DNA of 11,621 bases. It comes from an uncultured Oscillospiraceae bacterium. GTDB lineage: Bacteria > Bacillota > Clostridia > Oscillospirales > Acutalibacteraceae. The first letter of the stretch is position 1; every line of letters begins with the position of its first letter. A program made the position numbers and the translations under genes. Shown here in pieces: positions 1-7,455 of this stretch. The stretch is taken from positions 1 through 11,621 of the forward strand of contig URGJ01000031.1 in NCBI GenBank assembly GCA_900547445.1, in the 5' to 3' direction. Under the pieces are notes generated by a model. The model saw only the letters and a program-made list of their open reading frames with translations, had not been told where the DNA came from and ran no database searches.

Positions 1-17
1 ATGCCTATTGGGTATAC

Positions 18-23
18 GAGGTG
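18..23 (+). promoter_or_regulatory. ribosome binding site of livH
   Basis: GAGGTG lies 6 bases before the ATG at position 30 and fixes the livH start. The 29 bases upstream of livH contain no complete gene. One frame reads seven sense codons and then TAA at 24-26, which could be the tail of an upstream gene, but this is too short to identify. Confidence 0.7.
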
Positions 24-29
24 TAATAA

Positions 30-914
30 ATGACATTAATATCTAATCTGATAAACGGAATAAGCCTGGGAAGCGTTTATGCAATCATTGCCTTGGGCTA
101 TACAATGGTATACGGTATTGCAAAAATGCTTAACTTTGCGCATGGTGACGTTATCATGGTCGGCGCATATATTTCATTCTGTATGACAACGTATCTTAAG
201 CTGCCGCCTATCGTATCGATTCTCGGCGCAATGGTTGTCTGCACGCTGCTCGGTATTCTTATCGAGGGTCTTGCATACAAGCCTCTGCGTAAGGCAGGCT
301 CGCTTGCAGTACTTATCACTGCAATCGGCGTAAGCTACTTTTTGCAGAATGTCGCTCTCCTTATTTGGGGCAGCGCTCCGAAAACCTTCCGCAGCGTTGT
401 GTCGTTCGGTTCGATTTCGCTCTTCGGCGGAAAGCTTATCATAACCCCCGAATCGATTATCACAGTTGCGGCATGTCTTATTATCATGGTTGCCCTCACG
501 GCATTTACAAAAAAATCAAGAATGGGCAAGGCAATGCGCGCCGTGTCGGAGGATAAGGATGCGGCTGAGCTTATGGGTATCAACGTAAACTTCACCATAT
601 CGCTCACATTTGCAATCGGCAGCGCTTTGGCGGCAATTGCCGGCGTGCTTCTTTGCTCGGCATATCCCGTACTTATCCCGACAACCGGTTCAATGCCCGG
701 TATCAAGGCGTTTACCGCTGCGGTTATCGGCGGCATAGGCTCAATTCCCGGAGCGATGATAGGCGGCGTACTTTTAGGCCTCATTGAAAAAATATGCCTT
801 AGTATTCCCGCAATAAGCGCATATACTACCGCGATTGAATTCGGTCTTCTTATTCTAATACTTTTGGTTAAACCCATCGGTCTTTTAGGTAAGAAAAGAA
901 GGGTGAAGGTGTAA
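30..914 (+). CDS. livH: Branched-chain amino acid ABC transporter permease LivH
   Basis: This is one of the two membrane subunits of a hydrophobic amino acid (HAAT family) ABC importer; it should pair with LivM in the cytoplasmic membrane to form the path for leucine, isoleucine and valine. The 294-residue product is hydrophobic nearly throughout, with about eight membrane segments. Visible family marks are the NFAHGD segment at 35-40, the cytoplasmic coupling loop around 166-186 (GKAMRAVSEDKDAAELMGIN), and the glycine-rich GGIGSIPGAMIGG stretch at 234-246. Length matches the family. It is first in the visible operon, 3 bases before livM. The substrate is inferred from family and gene order; related systems carry urea or short amides, so the exact ligand is not proven. 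Confidence 0.95.
   Translation: MTLISNLINGISLGSVYAIIALGYTMVYGIAKMLNFAHGDVIMVGAYISFCMTTYLKLPPIVSILGAMVVCTLLGILIEGLAYKPLRKAGSLAVLITAIGVSYFLQNVALLIWGSAPKTFRSVVSFGSISLFGGKLIITPESIITVAACLIIMVALTAFTKKSRMGKAMRAVSEDKDAAELMGINVNFTISLTFAIGSALAAIAGVLLCSAYPVLIPTTGSMPGIKAFTAAVIGGIGSIPGAMIGGVLLGLIEKICLSIPAISAYTTAIEFGLLILILLVKPIGLLGKKRRVKV
905..911 (+). promoter_or_regulatory. ribosome binding site selecting the TTG start of livM
   Basis: GAAGGTG sits inside the last codons of livH, 6 bases before the TTG at 918-920. The next in-frame ATG is about 30 codons later and would remove the N-terminal segment, so the TTG is preferred. Confidence 0.65.
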
Positions 915-917
915 GCA

Positions 918-2075
918 TTGGAATACATTAAAAATATTAAAAAATCATACAAGCTTAAATACAATATTACATATTATATCATTATTGCCGTAGTGGCTGT
1001 AACCGCTGTTATGGCGGCGTCGGGAGATCTCAAGCGCTCAACTATGGGTCTTCTTGCGAGAATTGCTTACAGTATTATTATGGCGCTGTCGCTTAATCTG
1101 GTAGTAGGATTTTTAGGTGAGCTCAGTCTCGGACACGGCGGTTTTATGTGCGTCGGCGCGTATATCGGCTGTTTCTGCGCGAATTATCTTCATAAGATCA
1201 TCGGCAGCCCTCTTTTGGTTTTAATCATTTCAATGCTTATAGGAGCTTTATCCGCCGCATTTTTCGGATTTATTATAGGACTGCCTGCGTTAAGGCTTAA
1301 GGGAGATTACTTGGCGATAGTAACCCTTGCCTTCGGCGAAATAGTGCGTAATATTTTTAAAAATCTCCCGTGGTTCGGCGGAGCGATGGGGCTTTCTACC
1401 GTAACCTACAGCTCCGACAGCCTTTTCGTGGTCGGATTTATAGTTGTTATACTTGTGCTTTTCTTAAGCCAAAACCTTATTCGCAGTAAGCACGGAAGAG
1501 CCGTAACGGCTATACGCGACAATGAAATTGCCGCAAAGGCAATGGGTATCAACGTTACCTTTTACAAGCTGCTTATTTTTGTAATCTCCGCCGCATTTGC
1601 CGGAGTCGCGGGCGTTATTTACGGTCACTTCACAACCCCCGTCATGTATTCTTTCTTCTCTTACAACTACTCCATAGAGGTTTTGGTAATGGTAGTTTTA
1701 GGCGGTATGGCAAGTCTTAACGGTTCAATAATTGCCGCTACGCTTATTACGGTTGTGAACTTCCTTTTGCAAGACAATCTCTCGGGCGACCTTGCGGCGC
1801 TGAGACTTTTGATATACGCTTTGATCCTTATTATAGTTGTTCTGTTTAACAATTCGCCCGCCTTTGAGCCTATAAAGGAGAAACTTGGTATTCACAAAAT
1901 TTTTGAAAAGGTGTTCTCACGGCGTAAGCCCGGCACCATTACCGACGATAAAGCAGATTGGAATAAAATAGAAACCAAGATTCCGATGGACGAGGTTCTA
2001 AGCGTTGATTTCCGTACCGAAGAAGCGTCTTCGGAGCGTGATTCCGAAGAGAAGGAGGGAAATGACAATGGCTGA
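918..2075 (+). CDS. livM: Branched-chain amino acid ABC transporter permease LivM
   Basis: This is the second membrane subunit of the importer and the partner of LivH. The product is 385 residues, read from a TTG start supported by GAAGGTG 6 bases upstream. A basic N-terminus precedes a first membrane helix at about 17-35. The LivM signature LSLGHGGFMCVGAYIG is at 69-84, the LPALRLKGDYLAIVTLAFGE segment is at 122-141, and the coupling loop around 192-212 resembles that of LivH. Membrane segments end near residue 311. A hydrophilic tail of about 68 residues (318-385) follows, rich in Glu, Asp and Ser; it is not part of the core fold and its role is unknown. The gene ends 8 bases inside livG, which suggests translational coupling. 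Confidence 0.94.
   Translation: MEYIKNIKKSYKLKYNITYYIIIAVVAVTAVMAASGDLKRSTMGLLARIAYSIIMALSLNLVVGFLGELSLGHGGFMCVGAYIGCFCANYLHKIIGSPLLVLIISMLIGALSAAFFGFIIGLPALRLKGDYLAIVTLAFGEIVRNIFKNLPWFGGAMGLSTVTYSSDSLFVVGFIVVILVLFLSQNLIRSKHGRAVTAIRDNEIAAKAMGINVTFYKLLIFVISAAFAGVAGVIYGHFTTPVMYSFFSYNYSIEVLVMVVLGGMASLNGSIIAATLITVVNFLLQDNLSGDLAALRLLIYALILIIVVLFNNSPAFEPIKEKLGIHKIFEKVFSRRKPGTITDDKADWNKIETKIPMDEVLSVDFRTEEASSERDSEEKEGNDNG
2052..2058 (+). promoter_or_regulatory. ribosome binding site selecting the livG start
   Basis: AAGGAGG is a near-perfect Shine-Dalgarno sequence inside the 3' end of livM. Two in-frame ATG codons follow, at 2062 and 2068. The first is only 3 bases away and the second is 9 bases away, so 2068 is favoured. 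An earlier in-frame ATG at 2005 has no comparable site and would overlap livM by 71 bases. Confidence 0.75.
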
Positions 2076-2838
2076 CGTTGTTTTAAAGATTGAAGACCTT
2101 GGCATTGCTTTCGGCGGATTACACGCCGTCGACCATCTTAATCTTGAAGTTAAAGAAAAGCAGATTTACGGTCTTGTCGGACCCAACGGCGCGGGTAAAA
2201 CCACCGTTTTCAATATGCTCACAGGCGTTTACCAGCCAACCACAGGTACCTTTTCCCTCTGCGGAGAGACCTTAAACGGAAAAACGCAGGAAATGATCAA
2301 TCGCAAGGGAATCGCGCGTACCTTTCAAAATATCCGCCTTTTCACCAATATGAGCGTTATCCGCAATGTAATGGTAGGACTGCACAATCAGCCCGAATTT
2401 AAATGCGGCGCGTTTTCAAGTATGCTGCGTTTACCGAAGTTTTATAAAACTGAAAACGCAATGCGTGACAGAGCTAAAGAAATTCTCCAAATTTTCGGTC
2501 TTTTGGAGGAGCGCAACAGCCTTTCCTCCAATCTTCCCTACGGTAAGCAAAGGAAATTAGAAATTGCGCGCGCTATGGCGACTAACCCGAAGCTCCTGCT
2601 TTTGGACGAACCCGCCGCGGGAATGAACCCCAACGAAACCTCCGAGCTTATGGACATTATCCGTTTTATTCGCGATGAGTTCAATATTTCCGTTCTCCTA
2701 ATAGAGCACGATATGAGATTTGTTTCGGGGCTCTGCGATGAAATTACCGTTCTTAATTTCGGCACAATGTTAGCGCAGGGCGACGCGCAGACCGCACTGA
2801 ATGACCCCGAGGTTATTCGTGCCTATATCGGAGGGTAA
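2068..2838 (+). CDS. livG: Branched-chain amino acid ABC transporter ATP-binding protein LivG
   Basis: This is a cytoplasmic ATPase that should pair with LivF and drive transport through LivH/LivM. From the chosen start (ATG 2068) it is 256 residues, normal for the family. The Walker A motif GPNGAGKTT is at 38-46 and the Q-loop glutamine is in RTFQN near residue 87. The signature region is the LivG-type YGKQRKLEIARAM at 158-170 rather than a plain LSGGQ. Walker B ends in LLLLDEP near 176-182, and the switch histidine is H214 in IEHDM. The C-terminal VIRAYIGG is typical of the family. It overlaps livM by 8 bases and is followed after 5 bases by livF. All catalytic motifs are intact. Starting at 2062 would add only two residues. 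Confidence 0.95.
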   Translation: MADVVLKIEDLGIAFGGLHAVDHLNLEVKEKQIYGLVGPNGAGKTTVFNMLTGVYQPTTGTFSLCGETLNGKTQEMINRKGIARTFQNIRLFTNMSVIRNVMVGLHNQPEFKCGAFSSMLRLPKFYKTENAMRDRAKEILQIFGLLEERNSLSSNLPYGKQRKLEIARAMATNPKLLLLDEPAAGMNPNETSELMDIIRFIRDEFNISVLLIEHDMRFVSGLCDEITVLNFGTMLAQGDAQTALNDPEVIRAYIGG

Positions 2839-2843
2839 AAAGT

Positions 2844-3554
2844 ATGGCGTTACTTGAAATAAAGGACTTACAGGTTTTTTACGGCGTTATACAGGCGCTT
2901 AAGGGAATCGATTTCACCGTGAACGAAGGTGAAATCGTTACCCTAATAGGCGCGAACGGCGCGGGAAAAACCACTATTATGCAAAGTATTATGGGTCTTA
3001 TCCCAATTCACTCGGGCAGCGTTCATTATGACGGACGCGACATAACCAAAATGCCCGGTCATAAAATCGTTAATCTCGGAATGACGCAGGTGCCCGAGGG
3101 CAGAAGAATTTTTCAGGAATTAACCGTTTATGAAAATCTGCTTATGGGCGCTTATACGGGGAAAAATAAGGCGCAAATTAAAAAGGATATTGAGGCTACC
3201 TGCACCCGCTTCCCAAGACTCGGCGAGCGTAAAAACCAGATCGCGGGCACCCTTTCGGGCGGCGAACAGCAGATGCTTGCTATGGGCAGAGCTATGATGT
3301 GCCACCCAAAGCTGCTTATGCTTGACGAGCCCTCAATGGGACTTTCCCCCCTGCTTGTCGACGAGGTTTTTGACATTATAAAGGACTTTCGAGACAGCGG
3401 CACAACCATTTTACTCGTAGAGCAGAATGCAAATAAGGCGCTCGATATCTGCGACCGTGCCTATGTCCTTGAAAACGGCAAAATCGTGCTTTCGGGAACA
3501 GGAACAGAACTTGCCCAAAGCGACTCGGTTAAAAAAGCCTACTTGGGCGGTTAA
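2844..3554 (+). CDS. livF: Branched-chain amino acid ABC transporter ATP-binding protein LivF
   Basis: This is the second ATPase of the importer. It is 236 residues, the usual LivF length. The Walker A motif GANGAGKTT is at 36-44, the Q-loop is in TQVPEGRR at 81-88, the signature LSGGEQQ is at 137-143, and Walker B LLMLDEP is at 157-163. The switch position is glutamine (VEQNAN, near 192-197) in place of histidine, which is the usual LivF feature and not a defect. A GGAGGG site at 2830-2835, overlapping the end of livG, lies 8 bases before the ATG and supports the start. It is the last gene of the operon: a hairpin terminator begins 15 bases after its stop codon, and the next gene converges from the opposite strand. 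Confidence 0.95.
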   Translation: MALLEIKDLQVFYGVIQALKGIDFTVNEGEIVTLIGANGAGKTTIMQSIMGLIPIHSGSVHYDGRDITKMPGHKIVNLGMTQVPEGRRIFQELTVYENLLMGAYTGKNKAQIKKDIEATCTRFPRLGERKNQIAGTLSGGEQQMLAMGRAMMCHPKLLMLDEPSMGLSPLLVDEVFDIIKDFRDSGTTILLVEQNANKALDICDRAYVLENGKIVLSGTGTELAQSDSVKKAYLGG

Positions 3555-3569
3555 TAATAAAGACAAAAC

Positions 3570-3604
3570 AACCCGTAAACGCTCGGTTTACGGGTTATTT
3601 TTTT
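3570..3604 (+). terminator. Intrinsic terminator of the liv operon, probably bidirectional
   Basis: An 11-base perfect inverted repeat (AACCCGTAAAC at 3570-3580, GTTTACGGGTT at 3586-3596) encloses a 5-base loop. On the plus strand it is followed by ATTTTTTT, a standard Rho-independent terminator for livF. Read on the minus strand, the same hairpin lies shortly after the polC stop codon and is followed by GTTTTGTCTTT, so it may also end the polC operon. The whole spacer between the convergent genes is 58 bases. Confidence 0.9.
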
Positions 3605-3612
3605 ATATGCCT

Positions 3613-6600
3613 TTAGAACATCGAAATTTGATTCGTATCAGGCAGGTCGTTCATAGCGCCCAATTCCGCTAAATTCTGAATAATGGTTTTGGAGACCCCT
3701 GCCTCTAACTGGAAGTCTTCAATAGAGACGAAATTGCCTTTCTGCGCCGCCTCGTAGATAGAGTACGCCGCCTTTTCGCCTACTCCCGAAAGCGCGCCGA
3801 AGGGCAGACGCATTTTGCCGTCCTCGGGAAGGTATTTCATAGCGTGGGATTTGGTAATATCAATCGGTAGCACCCCTATTCCTCGGGACATCATCTCATT
3901 GAAAATCAGCATATTGTTGTATACGTCAAGCTCCTTTTTGGTAGCCTCCTTACCCTTTGCCTTAATATTTTGGAGATACCGCCTTACCGAGTCCTTACCC
4001 TGCATTACGGTCGGAACGTCGACGTCCTCGGGACGGGCGGTAAAGTAGGCGCAGTAAAACTCAAGCGGGCGGTGCACCTTGTACCACGCAAGCCGCAGAG
4101 CCGAGATAACATACGCCGCAGCGTGAGCCTTCGGGAACATATACTTAATCTTGTGACAGCTGTCGATATACCATTCGGGAACGCCGTGGGAGCGCATTTC
4201 CTCCTCCATAGCCCCCCATTCCTCGGCGGAAACCTTACCCTTAGCGACAAGTCCTTTACGCACGGTCTCGGTAATCTTGAATGCCTTTCCCTCTTCAAGC
4301 CCCTTATGAATAAGGTAGACCATTATGTTATCACGGGTTCCTATAACCTCGGAAATCGTGCAGGTGCCGTTGTCAATAAGGTCCTTAGCGTTTCCGAGCC
4401 ACACGTCCGTACCGTGGGAAAGACCCGAAATCTGTAAGAGGTCGGAGAAATTTTTAGGCTGGCAGTCCATAAGCATTTCTCTTACAAATGGGGTGCCGAA
4501 CTCGGGCAGACAGTAGGTACCTGTTTGCGAATCTATTTCATCGGGAGTAACCCCCAAAGCCTCGGTCGAAGTAAAAAGACTGTAAACCTCGGGGTCGCTC
4601 ATTGAAACGTCGTTTACAGGGATACCCGTGTATTCCTCAAGGTATTTATATGTAGTCGGTACAACATGACCTAATTCGTCCAACTTTAAAATCGTATCGT
4701 GAATGGAGTGGAAGTCAAAATGTGTGGTTATTATGTCGGAATTGACATCGTCCGCCGGGTGCTGAACGGGGCAGAAATCGTAAATCGTCTTGTCCCTCGG
4801 CACAATTATCATTCCCGCGGGGTGCTGACCTGTGGTTTGCTTGATCTGCGCCTTTTCAACAAGGGAAGCCAAGCGGTTTAATTCCGCGTTGCTGAGTGTC
4901 ACGCCCTTTTTCTCGGCATACGCCTTTGCGAAGCCGAAGGCGGTCTTTTCCGCAACCGTCGAGATAGTACCCGCTTTAAAGACATTTTCTCTGCCGAAAA
5001 GGGTTTCGGTGTACTTCTGCACTGAAGTTTGGAACTCGTCCGAGAAGTTAAGGTCTATATCAGGAACCTTATCCCCCTTAAATCCTAAGAAGGTCTCGAA
5101 CGGAATATCGTGACCGTTGCGGTTGAAGGTGGCTCCGCATTTAGGACAGTTCTTTTCGGGCAAATCGAAGCCCGAGCCCACCTCGCCCTTTAAGAAAAAC
5201 TCGCTGTGCTGACAATTAGGGCAGACATAGTGGGGCGGCAGAGGGTTGACCTCGGAAATTCCAGCCATTGTTGCGACAAAGGAGGAGCCGACCGAACCAC
5301 GCGAGCCGACCAAATAGCCGTTTTCCTCGCTGTAGGCAACTAACTTCTGCGCCGAAATATACATTATGGAAAATCCATTGTTGATAATTGAGTTGAGCTC
5401 CTTATCAAGCCGCTTTTCCACCACTTCGGGCAGGGGGTCGCCGTAGAGCTTGTGGGCGTTGTCCCAGCATATGTTTCTAAGTAGATCGTCCGAACCCTCA
5501 ATTACAGGCGGATAGTTACCGTCGGGCACGGGGATAACGTCATCGTCAATCATATCGGCGATTTTGTTCGGGTTGTCGATAACAAATTCCTTTGCGCGTT
5601 CACCGAAATAGTCGAAATCGCTTAGCATTTCATCGGTGGTTTTAAGGTAGAGTGGGGCTTGATTGTCAAAATCGTCAAAGCCCTGCCCCGCCATAAGAAT
5701 TTTACGTATAATATCGTCGCTCTTTTTAAGGAAATGCACGTCCCCCGTGGCGACAACGGGCTTGCCTAACTTATCGGCAAGTTCTACAACCTTGCGGTTA
5801 AAGTCCTTTATAACCTCGTCGCTTGTGACCCTGCGGAAGCGGTTGGGTATAACCGCGCCCGTCTTCTTGTCCTTTTTGTCGGGGTATGAGGACTCGCGCA
5901 CCATAAAGGCGTTGTTGCCAAGCGGCTGAATTTCGAGATAATCGTAATAATCGGCAATTCTTAAAAGCTCCTCCTCGGGTTTTCCGTCCACAATCGCCCT
6001 GTAAAGCTCGCCCTGCTCGCAGGCGCTCCCTATAATAAGCCCCTCCCGCAGAGTGTCAAGCTTACTGCGAAGGGTAATCGGTCTGCCCTTAAAGTTATTG
6101 AGGTGCGCGTCCGACACTAATTTATAAAGGTTTTTAAGCCCCGTAAGATTTTTTACAAGTATTATCTGGTGACAGCGGTATTTTGCTGTCTGCTTTGCGT
6201 TTAGCCCCGTAATATCATTGTTAATATCGTCAACAAAATAGGCTTCCACGCCGTAAATAACCTTAAACTCGCCGCCGCCCTTTCTTATCGCCTTGACCGC
6301 TCCCGCGGCGGCGGGATATGCCTGAACAACGCCGTGGTCGGTAATCGCGACCGCCTTGTGACCCCATTTGTACGCCTGATTTACAATATCGGCTGCGGAG
6401 GAAACCGCGTCCTTTGCGGACATATTGGTGTGGCAATGAAGCTCCACACGCTTTTCGCCCTCGTGAGAGTCGGTCTCTTCATATTTTTGCAATAGAGCCA
6501 TAGCCTTTGGCTTTACCCTGAACTCATTTTTATAGTTATCAAACTCGTATGTACCGTTTACAAGCAGAAAAGCACCGTCCTTTACGGGGGCTACCTCCCC

Positions 6601-7437
6601 TAAACGCCGAGGATCAATAAACATATTGGCGGTAAGCGAATTTGTATAATCGCTGAATGAAAATGTAAGAATATTCGATTCGCCGCGCTTGGTGTTTATC
6701 GTGCGGATCTCTGTGCCGAAAACCTCGCCCCAACAGCAGATTTCGGTATCCTCGGGGGTGACCTCAATCATTTTCTTGGTACCCGTATTAATACCTCTGC
6801 CGTAAAAGACCTGCGGATTATCAAGGTATACTATACCGTTTTCGGGCTTTTCCTGCCGCTTTTCAAACTTGATTTCCTTTTTGGGAGCGGCGGGTTTGTC
6901 CGCTTTAGGGGCTTGCTTGCGCTCCGTATGTTCGGGGGCTACAACCTTAGGTATTTCCATCTCCACCGCATCAAGCTGACCGTCAAAGGAGAGGGTGACT
7001 TCCTTTCCGAAACGCTCCCTTATTATCGCACGAAAGGCGTTTTCAAAGCCGCTGTCAAGAATTTTAGCATATCCGCCGTATTTTAAGGTTATGCCCACAT
7101 TTTCGCCCGTAAGCTTATACTCCGCGCCGTTAAAATAGCCGTTTAAAGCCGCGTTTTTGACCTTGATTTCGGCTATTATATCGGCACAGGCGGCGCTGTC
7201 AAGCGCGCTTTCGCCGTAAATAAATGATACTTCACAGGAATTAAGCCTTAACGCCGCTGAAAGCGAGTTATGCAGGGCATTCCGCTCATTCATTGTTATG
7301 TAATTTTCGGACTTAAGGGTTATATCAAGGGTTCTTTCCTCCATATCGAGCCCGCAATGCTCGACTATGCAATTTTGCACAGCGTCAAATGAGGGGATAT
7401 TTGCACCGAATATATCCGAAAATAAAGCCTTAGCCAC
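3613..7437 (-). CDS. polC: DNA polymerase III alpha subunit, PolC type, lacking the exonuclease domain
   Basis: This is the replicative DNA polymerase of low-GC Gram-positives. The product is 1274 residues against about 1440 for Bacillus PolC. The order is: variable N-terminal domains (1-200, ending in a Lys/Pro-rich linker), OB-fold (about 225-320), PHP domain from about 331 (HCHTNMS 334-340, TDHG 366-369, YGVEA 395-399, H423, TGDVH 564-568), then the polymerase. VGSRGSVGSSF is at 710-720, zinc cysteine pairs are at 739/742 and 764/767, catalytic Asp are at 793 and 795 (PDIDLNF), and a third is probably D920. The C-terminal QISMF is a beta-clamp binding motif. The DEDD 3'-5' exonuclease that normally interrupts the PHP domain is absent between about 403 and 422, while the frame stays open. 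The GTG start follows GGAG by 8 bases. It is the last gene of its operon, 18 bases after ispG. Confidence 0.96.
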   Translation of the reverse strand: MAKALFSDIFGANIPSFDAVQNCIVEHCGLDMEERTLDITLKSENYITMNERNALHNSLSAALRLNSCEVSFIYGESALDSAACADIIAEIKVKNAALNGYFNGAEYKLTGENVGITLKYGGYAKILDSGFENAFRAIIRERFGKEVTLSFDGQLDAVEMEIPKVVAPEHTERKQAPKADKPAAPKKEIKFEKRQEKPENGIVYLDNPQVFYGRGINTGTKKMIEVTPEDTEICCWGEVFGTEIRTINTKRGESNILTFSFSDYTNSLTANMFIDPRRLGEVAPVKDGAFLLVNGTYEFDNYKNEFRVKPKAMALLQKYEETDSHEGEKRVELHCHTNMSAKDAVSSAADIVNQAYKWGHKAVAITDHGVVQAYPAAAGAVKAIRKGGGEFKVIYGVEAYFVDDINNDITGLNAKQTAKYRCHQIILVKNLTGLKNLYKLVSDAHLNNFKGRPITLRSKLDTLREGLIIGSACEQGELYRAIVDGKPEEELLRIADYYDYLEIQPLGNNAFMVRESSYPDKKDKKTGAVIPNRFRRVTSDEVIKDFNRKVVELADKLGKPVVATGDVHFLKKSDDIIRKILMAGQGFDDFDNQAPLYLKTTDEMLSDFDYFGERAKEFVIDNPNKIADMIDDDVIPVPDGNYPPVIEGSDDLLRNICWDNAHKLYGDPLPEVVEKRLDKELNSIINNGFSIMYISAQKLVAYSEENGYLVGSRGSVGSSFVATMAGISEVNPLPPHYVCPNCQHSEFFLKGEVGSGFDLPEKNCPKCGATFNRNGHDIPFETFLGFKGDKVPDIDLNFSDEFQTSVQKYTETLFGRENVFKAGTISTVAEKTAFGFAKAYAEKKGVTLSNAELNRLASLVEKAQIKQTTGQHPAGMIIVPRDKTIYDFCPVQHPADDVNSDIITTHFDFHSIHDTILKLDELGHVVPTTYKYLEEYTGIPVNDVSMSDPEVYSLFTSTEALGVTPDEIDSQTGTYCLPEFGTPFVREMLMDCQPKNFSDLLQISGLSHGTDVWLGNAKDLIDNGTCTISEVIGTRDNIMVYLIHKGLEEGKAFKITETVRKGLVAKGKVSAEEWGAMEEEMRSHGVPEWYIDSCHKIKYMFPKAHAAAYVISALRLAWYKVHRPLEFYCAYFTARPEDVDVPTVMQGKDSVRRYLQNIKAKGKEATKKELDVYNNMLIFNEMMSRGIGVLPIDITKSHAMKYLPEDGKMRLPFGALSGVGEKAAYSIYEAAQKGNFVSIEDFQLEAGVSKTIIQNLAELGAMNDLPDTNQISMF

Positions 7438-7445
7438 TATTTACA

Positions 7446-7450
7446 CTCCG
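7446..7450 (-). promoter_or_regulatory. ribosome binding site of polC (GTG start)
   Basis: CGGAG on the minus strand lies 8 bases before the GTG at 7437-7435, inside the 18-base ispG-polC gap. It supports this GTG as the polC start. Confidence 0.65.
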
Positions 7451-7455
7451 TTTTT

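Noticed and set aside
1..29. End of livK or another upstream gene
   Set aside because: Only seven codons before a TAA are visible in one frame, which is too little to assign.
335..964. 209-codon open frame on the minus strand across livH/livM
   Set aside because: It lies antisense to the well-supported livH frame, resembles no family I know, and has no ribosome binding site; it is a shadow of codon bias.
2005..2067. Earlier in-frame start for livG at 2005
   Set aside because: It would add a basic, non-conserved leader overlapping livM and ignores the AAGGAGG site placed just before 2068.
3613..7437. DnaE rather than PolC, because no exonuclease is present
   Set aside because: The N-terminal and OB-fold domains before PHP, the zinc cysteine pairs, PDIDLNF, SGLSHGTDVWLGN and the QISMF tail are PolC features and match Bacillus PolC closely.
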